Positions 17,504 through 26,205 of a DNA stretch of 64,000 nt are shown here, in pieces. Numbering within the stretch: position 1 is the first letter of the stretch; each line of letters starts with the position of its first letter. The DNA is from Deminuibacter sp966424055 (GTDB taxonomy: Bacteria; Bacteroidota; Bacteroidia; Chitinophagales; Chitinophagaceae). The notes beneath the pieces were generated by a model. It saw only the letters and a program-made list of their open reading frames with translations, was not told the DNA's origin and ran no database searches. Where the stretch lies: assembly GCA_966424055.1 (NCBI GenBank), contig CBJLMB010000015.1:83509-147508 (forward strand), written 5' to 3'. The position numbers and the translations under genes were made by a program.

Positions 17504-17716
17504 TATCAGCCCCCGATAAAACAGGCTGAACAATTTCCGCCTGTAAAAACATCCCTGGCAATGGCATCCAACTAAGATGTTAACCTATTCAAAAAATCAT
17601 GTATTGTGCAGGTATTCTTTCATCAATAAACAGGTATGCATAAGGGTGCAGGGTACCCGGAAGTGTCTAGCAGTGTTTAAGCTGTTTTTCTTACTTATTT
17701 CTTATTGATTAAAGAA

Positions 17717-18472
17717 ATGAAAAAAATCTTGTTCAAGCTTGTGCGTAAAGGCCTTAGAATTCCATTATTGATTGAATCCAGATTTGACAGGCATTCATTG
17801 GTAAAAGATGTACCCATGTCTGATCTGGTCAGTCATCGGAACTGGCAGAACTACCTGTTTAAAACAGGCAATAAAACAGGCATGCGGATACTGGAGATCG
17901 GCAGTCGTGAGGTTACGGGTAAATCTATTGCCCGCAAGAGTTTTGCCAATGCAGAATATGTAGGGTTTGATTTTTATCCCGGTGACAATGTAGACGTGGT
18001 GGGCGATGCCCATAAACTATCCTCCTATTTTGAAGGAGCACAATTTGATATTATTTATTCTGCCGCCTGCTTTGAACATTTTGCCATGCCCTGGGTAGTA
18101 GCCGCCGAGATAGCCAAATTACTCAAAGTGGGCGGACTTGTTTTTGTTGAAACCCATTTTTCCTTTTCCGCACATGAAAGGCCCTGGAATTTTTTCCAGT
18201 TCAGTGATATGGGTTTAAAAGTATTGTTTTCACCAGCCCTGGGGTTTGAGTGCCTGGAAGCGGGAATGTCCAATCCCATTGTCGGCCGTTTTTCTTCGCT
18301 GGCAGACCGTTATCTACGGCACCAGCCTGTGCGTGGACTTTATTGTCATGCTGAGATCCTGGCAAAAAAAGTAAAAGAAGTGGAACATTTTGACTGGTCT
18401 GCTGCAACGCTCACTGATCTTGTAGGCAGCACCACTTACCCGGCACCTGCAACAAAAAGCGGTATGCAATAA
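17717..18472 (+). CDS. SAM-dependent class I methyltransferase
   Basis: About 251 residues from ATG 17717; the in-frame TTG at 17705 is not preferred. The Rossmann core is recognisable: motif I MRILEIGSREVTGKS (about 59-73, with the acidic E after the hydrophobic strand), motif II YVGFDFYPGDNVDVVGDAH, motif IV FDIIYSAACFEHF (a Methyltransf_11-like element with catalytic-site H) and motif VI LLKVGGLVFVETHFSF. The N-terminus is basic and helical. Such enzymes in Bacteroidota often act on lipids, sugars or small molecules. Nothing around it fixes the substrate. Confidence 0.78.
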   Translation: MKKILFKLVRKGLRIPLLIESRFDRHSLVKDVPMSDLVSHRNWQNYLFKTGNKTGMRILEIGSREVTGKSIARKSFANAEYVGFDFYPGDNVDVVGDAHKLSSYFEGAQFDIIYSAACFEHFAMPWVVAAEIAKLLKVGGLVFVETHFSFSAHERPWNFFQFSDMGLKVLFSPALGFECLEAGMSNPIVGRFSSLADRYLRHQPVRGLYCHAEILAKKVKEVEHFDWSAATLTDLVGSTTYPAPATKSGMQ

Positions 18473-18637
18473 ATAACCGGTAACCTCTATTGCCCTTGCT
18501 ATTATGTTACTTAAGTAGGCATCCCGGTAACTGTTAAAAAACACCGGACTTGTTTTAAAATTGCACATCCCTTGTCTATTATCCATGCCATAACCCGGCA
18601 AAAGGCGTATATTAGGAATAACCTAATTCCTGCGCCT

Positions 18638-19180
18638 ATGCAACGCATGCTGCTACTGCTAACCCTGTTTGTCTTTTTATGCTGCCAGGCCAAGTCTCAG
18701 CATACTGCACCGGCTGCCGGTACAGTGTTCCGGGAAGCCTGCAAGCAGGCGGGTATAGAAAAAAAGAAAGTGTTCCTTATTTTTCATGCTTCCTGGTGTG
18801 GCTGGTGCCATAAGATGGATCTGGTTATGAACGATCCATCCTGTAAAAAATTTTTCGAGGATAATTTTGTGATCCGGCACCTGGCAGTGCAGGAATCAAA
18901 AGAAAAAAAAGCGCTTGAAAACCCTGGTGCTGCTGAGATGATGGCTAGCTATGGCGGAGGCAACAGTGGCATCCCGTATTTCCTGGTATTTGATGCCGGG
19001 GGCAACCTGCTGGCAGATTCAAAGATGCGTACCGCTAAAGATCCGGCTGGCCACAACATGGGCTGTCCTTCCATCGAAGAAGAGATCAATGCATTCAGCG
19101 ATCTGCTGAAGAAAACCACGCAGCTGAAGCATACACAAATAACCGTGATCGCAGCACGCTTCAGGGCCATGCAGCATTGA
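18638..19180 (+). CDS. Exported thioredoxin-like protein with CGWC active site
   Basis: About 180 residues from ATG 18638; an upstream TTG start at 18572 would add 22 residues before the signal peptide and is unlikely. Signal peptide MLLLLTLFVFLCCQAKSQ. The thioredoxin fold shows KKVFLIFHASWCGWCHKMD with both active-site Cys (CGWC), then VIRHLAVQESKEKK and GGGNSGIPYFLVFDAGGN with the cis-Pro (IPY). It fits the thioredoxin_7/DUF255-like group, probably a periplasmic thiol-disulfide protein. A partner such as DsbD is not nearby. Confidence 0.8.
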   Translation: MQRMLLLLTLFVFLCCQAKSQHTAPAAGTVFREACKQAGIEKKKVFLIFHASWCGWCHKMDLVMNDPSCKKFFEDNFVIRHLAVQESKEKKALENPGAAEMMASYGGGNSGIPYFLVFDAGGNLLADSKMRTAKDPAGHNMGCPSIEEEINAFSDLLKKTTQLKHTQITVIAARFRAMQH

Positions 19181-19472
19181 TCTTTCCTGAATCATCTTTC
19201 TTATTCTACCAGTGTTTTTCGCAGCACCACAAATTCCAGCTGCCTAACCGGTATGCCAGGCCCTGTATACAATACACGTTTAACATGGCCGTTGATCTTT
19301 CCTGTTCACAGCTTCAAAAATTTGCCTGCGACACAAACTGATAAAATCACCGGCCTGCAAAATAATAACCCAGTGTAACAGGCATTTAGTGTTACTTACT
19401 AACCGGTTGGTTTGGGTAGCCCAGCTTTATCAGCTTGCCGCTTTTAACTTGGCTATAACCGGCAACTTGGAT

Positions 19473-19480
19473 TAGCTTTG
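19473..19480 (+). promoter_or_regulatory. -7 promoter element close to the yqgE start codon
   Basis: TAGCTTTG matches TAnnTTTG and ends five bases before the ATG at 19486. A weak TTGG (19449-19452) lies 20 bases upstream. If used, the transcript would start at or next to the ATG, so the mRNA would be leaderless or nearly so. The rest of the gap 19181-19472 shows nothing I recognise. Confidence 0.4.
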
Positions 19481-19485
19481 CATAT

Positions 19486-19926
19486 ATGAATGCCGGTATG
19501 TTTTTACACAGCACCCCGTTGCTGGATGAAAGTTTTTTTGAAAACGCCGTTGTATTCCTCACTGAATACAATGACAAAGGCGCGATGGGTTTCGTGGTCA
19601 ATAAACTGTTTCCCCGCCGTTTCAATGAGCTGGAAGAATTTAAAACCAGCCTCCCTTTCCCCCTGTACGATGGTGGCCCTGTTGACAGGGAACATCTTTT
19701 CATGGTTCACCAGCGCCCCGACCTGATAAAAGGCGGTACATCGCTAAACGAGCATTTCTTTTTAGGTGGAGATTTCAGCGAAGCCGTCCGGCTTATCAAC
19801 CATAGAACCATCACAGAAAAAGATATCAAACTATTTATCGGATACTGCGGATGGAACCATCATGAGCTGGAAGAAGAAATAGCAGAAGGCAGCTGGCAGG
19901 TTTCATCCGGTGACAGCTTATTTTAG
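19486..19926 (+). CDS. YqgE/AlgH family protein, short form
   Basis: 146 residues. The family core is clear: PLLDESFFENAVVFLTEYN, GAMGFVVNKLFPRRFNEL, YDGGPVDREHLFMVH, FLGGDFSEAV and FIGYCGWNHHELEEEIAEGS with the conserved W and LE(x)E helix. Usual members have about 185 residues. This one stops soon after the GYxGW motif, so the last helices and strands of the fold are missing or reduced. There is no disrupted frame visible downstream, so it may be a natural short form. Function of the family is not settled. The start was chosen because the conserved Gly of the family start is residue 4. Confidence 0.8.
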   Translation: MNAGMFLHSTPLLDESFFENAVVFLTEYNDKGAMGFVVNKLFPRRFNELEEFKTSLPFPLYDGGPVDREHLFMVHQRPDLIKGGTSLNEHFFLGGDFSEAVRLINHRTITEKDIKLFIGYCGWNHHELEEEIAEGSWQVSSGDSLF

Positions 19927-20213
19927 TTCACCGCCACTTGTTCCTGCTAAATGCGCCCTTTGAGTTAGCAGTAAGCGGATCGCCGGATTTTTTCCGTGCA
20001 GGCCGCTGTTCAGGTGACGGCTTCCGGATAAAATCCAAACGCTTGTTCACCCCGCAGGAAAAATACCGTATTTTCTTCTGCATGTATACATTATTTTTCA
20101 ATTTAGTAGCTTAGCCCAACTGCCCGTTATAGCTGCACACTGATGATGCGTTTCCGTATCTTCTTACAAGGGCAACAATTTTATTTAGCATCAGAAGCAG
20201 AGCAATATTACAC

Positions 20214-21542
20214 ATGAGCGCAAACAGCAACGAGAGCAAACAACCATCATTTAAAGACGCATTATTATTCTGGTTTAAACTTGGCTGGATCAGTTTTGGT
20301 GGCACAACAGGACATATTGCCATTATGCACGATTATCTTGTTAGTGAACGGAAATGGATCAGCAACAATAAATTTATTAATGCGCTAAATCATTGCATGA
20401 TACTGCCCGGGCCCGAAGCCCAGCAACTCGCTATTTATATCGGCTGGAAGCTGCATGGTAAAAAAGGCGGCATACTGGCAGGCAGTCTTTTTGTGCTGCC
20501 CTCCATGCTCATCCTGCTGGTTTTGAGCATGGTGTATGTACGCTATGGCAACAACCCCTGGATACTCGCTATGTTCGCCGGACTAAAACCGGCTGTTCTG
20601 GCCATCATCCTTGTAGCGACCTATAAAGTTGGCAGCAAAGCCCTGCACGGGCCGGTACATTTTATAGTGGCCGGTGTCGCATTTGTATGCACTTATTTTT
20701 TCCATACCCCGATGCCACTGATCATTGCCGCCGTGTTGCTGCTGGCTGTACTACTCCATCTCTTCTCACCAGCTGTTCTGCATATACAATATAAAAAAGA
20801 CATTGCAGAAAGCGATGAAAATGCTTATTTCCTCAATATGGAAGATGCTGTTCCCGGCAGGGCGAAGGCTTCTTCTCTGCTGAAGCAGTTAGGATGGTTC
20901 CTGCTGCTATGGCTGGTTCCGTTCATCCTGCTGATACTGTTTGGCTGTGACAGGGCTTTCTGGAAAGAGCTTTCGTATTTTTTTACTGAAACCGCTTTTA
21001 TCACCATTGGTGGTTCCTATACGGTTATCCCTTATGTAGCACAGGTAAGCGTGAATAAATTATACTGGCTCAGCAAAACCCAGATGATCGATGGGTTTGC
21101 GCTTGCCGAAACAACACCAGGCCCCCTGATCATCGTACTGTCTTATGTAGGATTTATGGCCGGGTACAATCATTTCGGGAATTCTCTGCTGATGGGCACT
21201 ATCGCACTACTGACCACCACGTATTTCACCTTTGTACCCAATTTCCTGTTTATATTCCTCGGAGCGCCGCTGATAGAACGGTCCCAGGGAAAAACAATGA
21301 TCCAGGGCATGTTGTCGCTGGTCACCGCCACAGTGGTCGGCGTAATACTCAACCTTAGTTTTTTCCTTGGCCGGGATATTTTGTTTCCATCCGGTATATC
21401 CATTGCCAAAGCCGATTATATGGCATTGGCCTGGGTGCTTATTGTTTTGCTGTTGCAGCTGCGTTTCCGCACAAATATCCTGTACATCGTTTTACTGAGC
21501 TTGGTGTACGGCGCACTGCGTTACAGTCTTTTTAACAGGTAA
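20214..21542 (+). CDS. chrA: Chromate transporter, two-domain ChrA (CHR) family
   Basis: 442 residues, the long form made of two homologous halves. The first half begins FWFKLGWISFGGTTGHIAIM with the FGG motif and continues WISNNKFINALNHCMILPGP, with PGPEAQQLA typical for CHR. The second half has ETAFITIGGSYTVIPYVAQV, then FALAETTPGPLIIVLSYVGF. About ten to twelve hydrophobic segments are visible. CHR proteins export chromate, reducing its uptake through sulfate carriers. There is no chrB or reductase gene beside it. Confidence 0.92.
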   Translation: MSANSNESKQPSFKDALLFWFKLGWISFGGTTGHIAIMHDYLVSERKWISNNKFINALNHCMILPGPEAQQLAIYIGWKLHGKKGGILAGSLFVLPSMLILLVLSMVYVRYGNNPWILAMFAGLKPAVLAIILVATYKVGSKALHGPVHFIVAGVAFVCTYFFHTPMPLIIAAVLLLAVLLHLFSPAVLHIQYKKDIAESDENAYFLNMEDAVPGRAKASSLLKQLGWFLLLWLVPFILLILFGCDRAFWKELSYFFTETAFITIGGSYTVIPYVAQVSVNKLYWLSKTQMIDGFALAETTPGPLIIVLSYVGFMAGYNHFGNSLLMGTIALLTTTYFTFVPNFLFIFLGAPLIERSQGKTMIQGMLSLVTATVVGVILNLSFFLGRDILFPSGISIAKADYMALAWVLIVLLLQLRFRTNILYIVLLSLVYGALRYSLFNR

Positions 21543-21738
21543 ACAGTATTGTGCCAAGCCTATCGTTTATAATCAGTACCGATCCTCTGCTCAGGCTGAA
21601 GAAGTGCCGGATCGTAAGACCGGATACAATTTTTTAGAAGATCAATCCAAAGGATAGAAACAGATCAATTGTTGCTTTACCAGGGTAAGTATTTTTTTTA
21701 AACAGTTTCTATTTTATATATTCAATAAAAAGCACCGT

Positions 21739-22167
21739 ATGAAGCCTTATTTTCTCCTGGCCGCCCTGCTTTCCTTTGCCACCGTTCTATCTGCGCAGAA
21801 CAAAGACGAGGTGGTTCTAAAAAAGCTCAATGAAAGCTGGATCAATGCTTACCCAAACAGGGATACAGCCACACTTAACAGGATATTGGCAGCCGATTTT
21901 ATACTCATTAACCCGGCAGGTACTAAAATGACCAAAGCTGCAGTGTTGCACAATACCGCTTTTTCACAGAACCAGATCCTTACTGCCAAAGTAGATACTG
22001 TTGAGGTCAGGTTGCTGCACGATGTGGGAATTGTGAATGCAAAAGCCAGTTTCACTTTTAAATCGGGCGATAAAGAAACCTCTGGTAAAACCTGTTATAT
22101 GGATGTGTATGAAAAAAGAGCGGGTAAATGGGTGGCTGTTGCAGCACATGTGAGCTCACTTGAATAA
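21739..22167 (+). CDS. Exported SnoaL/NTF2-like (DUF4440) protein
   Basis: 142 residues; signal peptide MKPYFLLAALLSFATVLSAQ (cleavage near residue 20). The mature part begins DEVVLKKLNESWINAYPNRD, then TLNRILAADFILINPAGTKM, a strand TAKVDTVEVRLLHDVGIVN, and ends DVYEKRAGKWVAVAAHVSSL. This cone-shaped alpha+beta fold is common to DUF4440 proteins. They bind small ligands or are enzymes; the pocket residues do not tell which. Single gene with a terminator overlapping its stop codon. Confidence 0.78.
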   Translation: MKPYFLLAALLSFATVLSAQNKDEVVLKKLNESWINAYPNRDTATLNRILAADFILINPAGTKMTKAAVLHNTAFSQNQILTAKVDTVEVRLLHDVGIVNAKASFTFKSGDKETSGKTCYMDVYEKRAGKWVAVAAHVSSLE

Positions 22168-22188
22168 ATACCTGGCCGGTATTTTACA
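22166..22188 (+). terminator. Short hairpin terminator overlapping the stop codon
   Basis: AAATACC (22166-22172) and GGTATTT (22178-22184) around TGGCC, followed by TACAC after the T-run of the stem. It overlaps the TAA of the SnoaL-like gene and lies before the convergent kinase gene. Confidence 0.5.
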
Positions 22189-22214
22189 CTACTCCATGTT
22201 AAGCCCGTGTAGTA

Positions 22215-23516
22215 TTAAACCGCAGCTTTCATATGCAGCTGGATCGTTGTTCCTTTACCCGGTTCACTATCTACGGTGATCCTTGCATCGTTTTTTACAG
22301 CAAACTCATGGCATAAACTAAGTCCAAGTCCCAACCCTTTTTCCCGCTGTGTACCAAAAGCCGGCGTAATGGCATTGGAGAACAGGTGAGACTGTACATC
22401 CTTGGGTATCCCTATACCCGAATCTTTTATAACCAGCACCACCTCTGTCTCCCTTTCTTCCAGCTGCAGATTGATGAGCCCATATGGATAGCTGAACTTA
22501 ATCGCATTGTTCAGCAGGTTGCGGCCAATCAGCCTGATATGCTCCCTGTCGGCATCAATAAAGATTGCTGCACCAGGAATATCACATTCCAATACAAGGG
22601 ATTTTTCTTTGAGCTGCGGTTCCAGGAAACTGATCACTTCATTAAGCAGGCTCACTACATCGAACCTGACCATTTCCGGCGTAATGCCTTTGGTTTGACT
22701 GTAAGACCAGTTCAGGATGGTATCGATATTACTCTGCAAAACATCGATCTGGGAAGAAAGTGCATTAAAAACACCATTAAACTCTTCCCCCGATAAAAGC
22801 TTGGCCATAAATAGATCCATCGATGTACGCAGGGAAGCAATAGGGCCCCGCATATCGTGGGCAACAATAGACATCAGTTTCCGCTTTGTTTGAATGGTAT
22901 GCACCAGCTGTGCATTTTTATTTTCCAGCTGCCGCATATAGCCCATCAATTGTACCCGGAAAAAATAAAAACAGCCCAGTAGTAAAAACAACCATACGAC
23001 TGTATTGGCAAATCTTCTCTGTTCAGAAACCTGGATACGTACTATTTCAGGTGCATACCGGTAAGCCAGGATAAAAAGCACTATGTTCATCACTGACAGT
23101 GAAACCAGGAATATTTTGTTGTTGAACAGTATCAGTGAAAGGCAGATAATTAGAATGAGATAAAATTCCATATTGTTGTTGAACAGGAGGCTGCTTAAAG
23201 TAAGCTCAAAAGAACAAACCGGTAAAGTGATCATCGGGCCGAGCTCATAAAGCCCTTTTTTATTAAAGAAGATCATGCCCAGCATACACACTGCTGTAAA
23301 AATATTGAACAGGGAAAGCAGGTAAAAACCTGCGAATGCATTTAGCGCACAAAACCAAAGTGCTACCAGGCACCCGCAAATACCGGCGAAATTCACTGCT
23401 CTTATCTGCCTGTTCCTGGCAGGTTCATTGTCAAAATGAATACCGGTATTGAGAAGGCTAAATGGAGACCGGAATAAATAACCGGCATCAAACAGGCGCG
23501 TAGTTTCGGTCTTCAT
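22215..23516 (-). CDS. Membrane-bound sensor histidine kinase, orphan
   Basis: 433 residues. The N-terminal half (about 30-195) has around six hydrophobic segments and no periplasmic domain, so it may sense within the membrane. The HisKA box is LMSIVAHDMRGPIASLRTSM (His about residue 219). Then come the N box GRNLLNNAIKFSYP, G1 IKDSGIGIPKD and G2 GLGLGLSLCHEFAVKND. The kinase core is complete. No response regulator is encoded nearby, so its partner must be elsewhere. The upstream gap is taken by a repeat copy. Confidence 0.88.
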   Translation of the reverse strand: MKTETTRLFDAGYLFRSPFSLLNTGIHFDNEPARNRQIRAVNFAGICGCLVALWFCALNAFAGFYLLSLFNIFTAVCMLGMIFFNKKGLYELGPMITLPVCSFELTLSSLLFNNNMEFYLILIICLSLILFNNKIFLVSLSVMNIVLFILAYRYAPEIVRIQVSEQRRFANTVVWLFLLLGCFYFFRVQLMGYMRQLENKNAQLVHTIQTKRKLMSIVAHDMRGPIASLRTSMDLFMAKLLSGEEFNGVFNALSSQIDVLQSNIDTILNWSYSQTKGITPEMVRFDVVSLLNEVISFLEPQLKEKSLVLECDIPGAAIFIDADREHIRLIGRNLLNNAIKFSYPYGLINLQLEERETEVVLVIKDSGIGIPKDVQSHLFSNAITPAFGTQREKGLGLGLSLCHEFAVKNDARITVDSEPGKGTTIQLHMKAAV

Positions 23517-23711
23517 ACGAATGAGGATTTAGGGTACACGTTGGATCGATGTTAAAACAAAATTACATCTTTTCTTTCATCGCCTGCTGTTTTCGCCTTG
23601 TATTCCTCTTGTAACAGCAATACGGTTGACCAATCCTGATAAAATTGAACCTTATTCATCTTTTTTAAAACTTTTCTGATCAAACCGGCGGTTCCATTAC
23701 GGCTGCCTAAA

Positions 23712-23820
23712 GGCTCTCTCGCGGAATGCGCGGAAAATGCAGAAATGAAAACAACTTTCAAGCAGGATGGTAATGTGATTGCGCTTTTTTATGACTGCCT
23801 ACTGCCTACTGAAGACTGCC
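23712..23820. repeat. Single copy of the dispersed ~110-bp repeat
   Basis: Core CTCTCGCGGAATGCGCGG at 23714-23732, then AAAATGCAGAAATGAAAAC, a diverged middle, and the tail ATGACTGCCTACTGCCTACT ending in GAAGACTGCC near 23820. Same orientation as the block at 11868-12177. It lies in the 317-base gap between the kinase gene and the small sigma-like gene; nothing else is seen in that gap. Confidence 0.8.
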
Positions 23821-23834
23821 CACATGCTCTCCCC

Positions 23835-24230
23835 TCAGCAGGTATACCTCAATAACTGCACCACTTCCCAGCGCATCATTTCCAGCAGGAAGGATTGATA
23901 ATAAATGCCCCTTGCCTGTAGCTTACCGGGCAAAGGGAAGAGCGGCAGTTTCTTTTCATCGGCCAGCACACCTGTACAGATCGTGTGTGCTGCCGCAGCA
24001 GTGAATTCTCTTACTGCCGCTATATCCGCCATCCTGTGACGGTTATTGAACAGTTGAATGAAGATATCTGCAACGATCTTTTCAGATAGCTGCCTGTCCA
24101 TTGTTATTTTATCCAGTGAGCAAAGCAGGGGACGGTAGAAGCGCCGGAATATGCATTCATCTGCACTTTTCTCTCCTTTTTGAAAGGCTTCAATAAGTGT
24201 TATTTCGGTATTGTTCAGCCTGTGGATCAT
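23835..24230 (-). CDS. Sigma-70 region-2-like protein lacking region 4
   Basis: 131 residues. The first 85 resemble ECF sigma region 2: ITLIEAFQKGEKSADECIFR, then RFYRPLLCSLDKI, LSEKIVADIFIQLFNNRHRM (the position of the usual AEEIVQDVFLKLW) and VREFTAAAAHTICTGVLADE. There is no helix-turn-helix region 4; the protein ends soon after with a hydrophobic tail LLEMMRWEVVQLLRYTC. It is either a decayed ECF sigma factor or a small regulator built on region 2. No FecR gene is adjacent. Its 3' end touches the repeat copy at 23712-23820, which may have replaced the lost part. Confidence 0.5.
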   Translation of the reverse strand: MIHRLNNTEITLIEAFQKGEKSADECIFRRFYRPLLCSLDKITMDRQLSEKIVADIFIQLFNNRHRMADIAAVREFTAAAAHTICTGVLADEKKLPLFPLPGKLQARGIYYQSFLLEMMRWEVVQLLRYTC

Positions 24231-24420
24231 GCGACCAGGTATTAGCCTTCATGCAACAGTAACAGTAATGGTGATGCTTATTAAAAATAAACAAAACTAG
24301 ACCGGTCTTTGCAGGGGGATAATTTATGCGAAGCAATGGTCAAAATCCTACAATACCAATCTCTAAAAGATACCAAATGATAATATTCAAGTCATCACGA
24401 CAAGCTGGCTATTGGCCGCT

Positions 24421-26115
24421 TTATTTCAAATCAGCAAAATTCATGGACAGCTTATTTTTCTCCGGCTTCAAACGCAGTACAGCACCGTTTGACGGATGCA
24501 CAAATACACCTGTTGTTGCCTGCAGCCGGTAATTGAAATCTTCAAACCTGCATTTAACCTGCCTGGTACTGATACCGGTAAAGGGTACTTGTGCGCCTGC
24601 TGCAACATCGAGGTCAAAATACCAGTTTTGCCAACTGTTCCCGGTTAATTGCACAGATACTGTTTTTTCGCTGATATCCATTTCAAGTGATCCGCCTTGC
24701 TCCAGCGGCCAGGAGACATGCATCGTTTCAGGGCCTGCATGGGTAAATACCGGGTCTTTGCCTTTTACCATCACCTCCTGTCCGTTCACCAGGGCCTTCA
24801 GGCGCAGTCCGGCCAGCTGTCCTGGCTTGCTCCATAAATAACCATCCACCAGGGGCAGTGTAAAAAACTTACATTCATTTGATGTGGCTACCTGTGTTGT
24901 ATACCTGTCGGGAAAATTTTCATTGAACAGGTGTATATCCCTGATGCGCAGGTTACCGTTTTCCCAGATCATATTCATCCTGTAAAAGCGACTGTTATAC
25001 CATATAGTTTTCTTCCCGTTAGCATCTTCTATATCCCTGGTAACGGCAAAAGAAGTAGGTGGTGTTAGCTGGTATGTTTTTTTAAACCACTGTCCTGATC
25101 GTTCCAGTGTTTCCAATCTGATCTTACCCTCATCCCTGAGTTTAGCGATCAGCGGCAGCTGTATGGCGAAGCCTTTGGCCATTGCCTGCCAGGTAAAAGA
25201 ATTTTCCTGCCCGGCCTGCGTGTAGTTGAAACCGAGTGCCGGGTCTTCTGTGAACGTATGAAAAAACCAATTTACCCAGGCTGCATTGCCACCAGCTTCG
25301 GGATATACCGGTTCAAGCGTTATTACGCCCTGCCTTTGCGAGTTGATGCCCTGGTCGTATTGCCGCACAGGATCGCTCCCCAGCATTCTGAATACGGGTA
25401 CAGGGATCTGGTTCGCGGTATGTTGTGCCGGCATATATGAATTAAGCCTGCTGGGATAATAGGCCTGGTTCCAGTAGCCACCCCATAAAGTGTAGCCATC
25501 GGTACCATACTGGTCTTTGCAATTGGCCGATGCTGCAATATGATATTTTTCATACAGGTATTGCAATGTATGCGCATCAATGAACCAGGATGCAACAGAG
25601 CTGGGATAGTAGCCAAATATATTTTTGAAGTCGGCCATATACACATCCGCTATTTTTTCCCGCTCGGCAGGTGTATACCCGGTTGTAAAACCTACATCAG
25701 CATGCCAGTCCCAGGGATAACGCCCCCTCCATTTCAGGCCAGCTTTTTCGATAAGCGGTTGAGGAAGCTCCCACCAGGCACCTATCTCAAAAGAATCTTT
25801 CGGCAGTTTTTTAAGCAGGGTTTGATACCGTTGGTCCATCAGTGCATCATACTGCAATAAGAAGGTTCCGCCAAGATGGTATTGTTTCATCATGTTCACC
25901 TGTTGTACAACAGTCTGGTACAATACATCCGCTGTAATAGCAGTATCCCTGGGCTCCAGCAGGCGGATAAAATTGACAATATTAACGATCCTGGGCCCAT
26001 CACTTCTGTCATTGCCGTTCGCCACTGTTTTTTGACTGAACGACGTAAGCGATAACATACTTAAACCTGTCAACAATACAATTATTGCTTTGGAGACATT
26101 CATTTTTGTTGGCAT
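24421..26115 (-). CDS. Exported polysaccharide-deacetylase-like protein of the GH2 locus
   Basis: 564 residues with a signal peptide (after ATG 26115 or 26103: SKAIIVLLTGLSMLSLTSFS). The first 300 residues resemble the (beta/alpha) barrel shared by NodB deacetylases and GH57/GH38 enzymes: MMKQYHLGGTFLLQYDALMD, DSFEIGAWWELPQPLIEKAG, TPAEREKIADVYMADFKNIF then GYYPSSVASWFIDAHTLQYL and YEKYHIAASANC. The C-terminal 200 residues look like beta domains. The exact family is not recognised and the metal ligands cannot be assigned with confidence. It follows the GH2 gene by 90 bases in the same direction, so it probably acts on the same glycan. Confidence 0.5.
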   Translation of the reverse strand: MPTKMNVSKAIIVLLTGLSMLSLTSFSQKTVANGNDRSDGPRIVNIVNFIRLLEPRDTAITADVLYQTVVQQVNMMKQYHLGGTFLLQYDALMDQRYQTLLKKLPKDSFEIGAWWELPQPLIEKAGLKWRGRYPWDWHADVGFTTGYTPAEREKIADVYMADFKNIFGYYPSSVASWFIDAHTLQYLYEKYHIAASANCKDQYGTDGYTLWGGYWNQAYYPSRLNSYMPAQHTANQIPVPVFRMLGSDPVRQYDQGINSQRQGVITLEPVYPEAGGNAAWVNWFFHTFTEDPALGFNYTQAGQENSFTWQAMAKGFAIQLPLIAKLRDEGKIRLETLERSGQWFKKTYQLTPPTSFAVTRDIEDANGKKTIWYNSRFYRMNMIWENGNLRIRDIHLFNENFPDRYTTQVATSNECKFFTLPLVDGYLWSKPGQLAGLRLKALVNGQEVMVKGKDPVFTHAGPETMHVSWPLEQGGSLEMDISEKTVSVQLTGNSWQNWYFDLDVAAGAQVPFTGISTRQVKCRFEDFNYRLQATTGVFVHPSNGAVLRLKPEKNKLSMNFADLK

Positions 26116-26205
26116 AATACATCAATCATTATAGATAAGCAAAAACAGGTATCGTCCTGTATAAAACCGGCGCTGCAAAACAAAAAGCGCAAGTTATTTA
26201 CCCTG

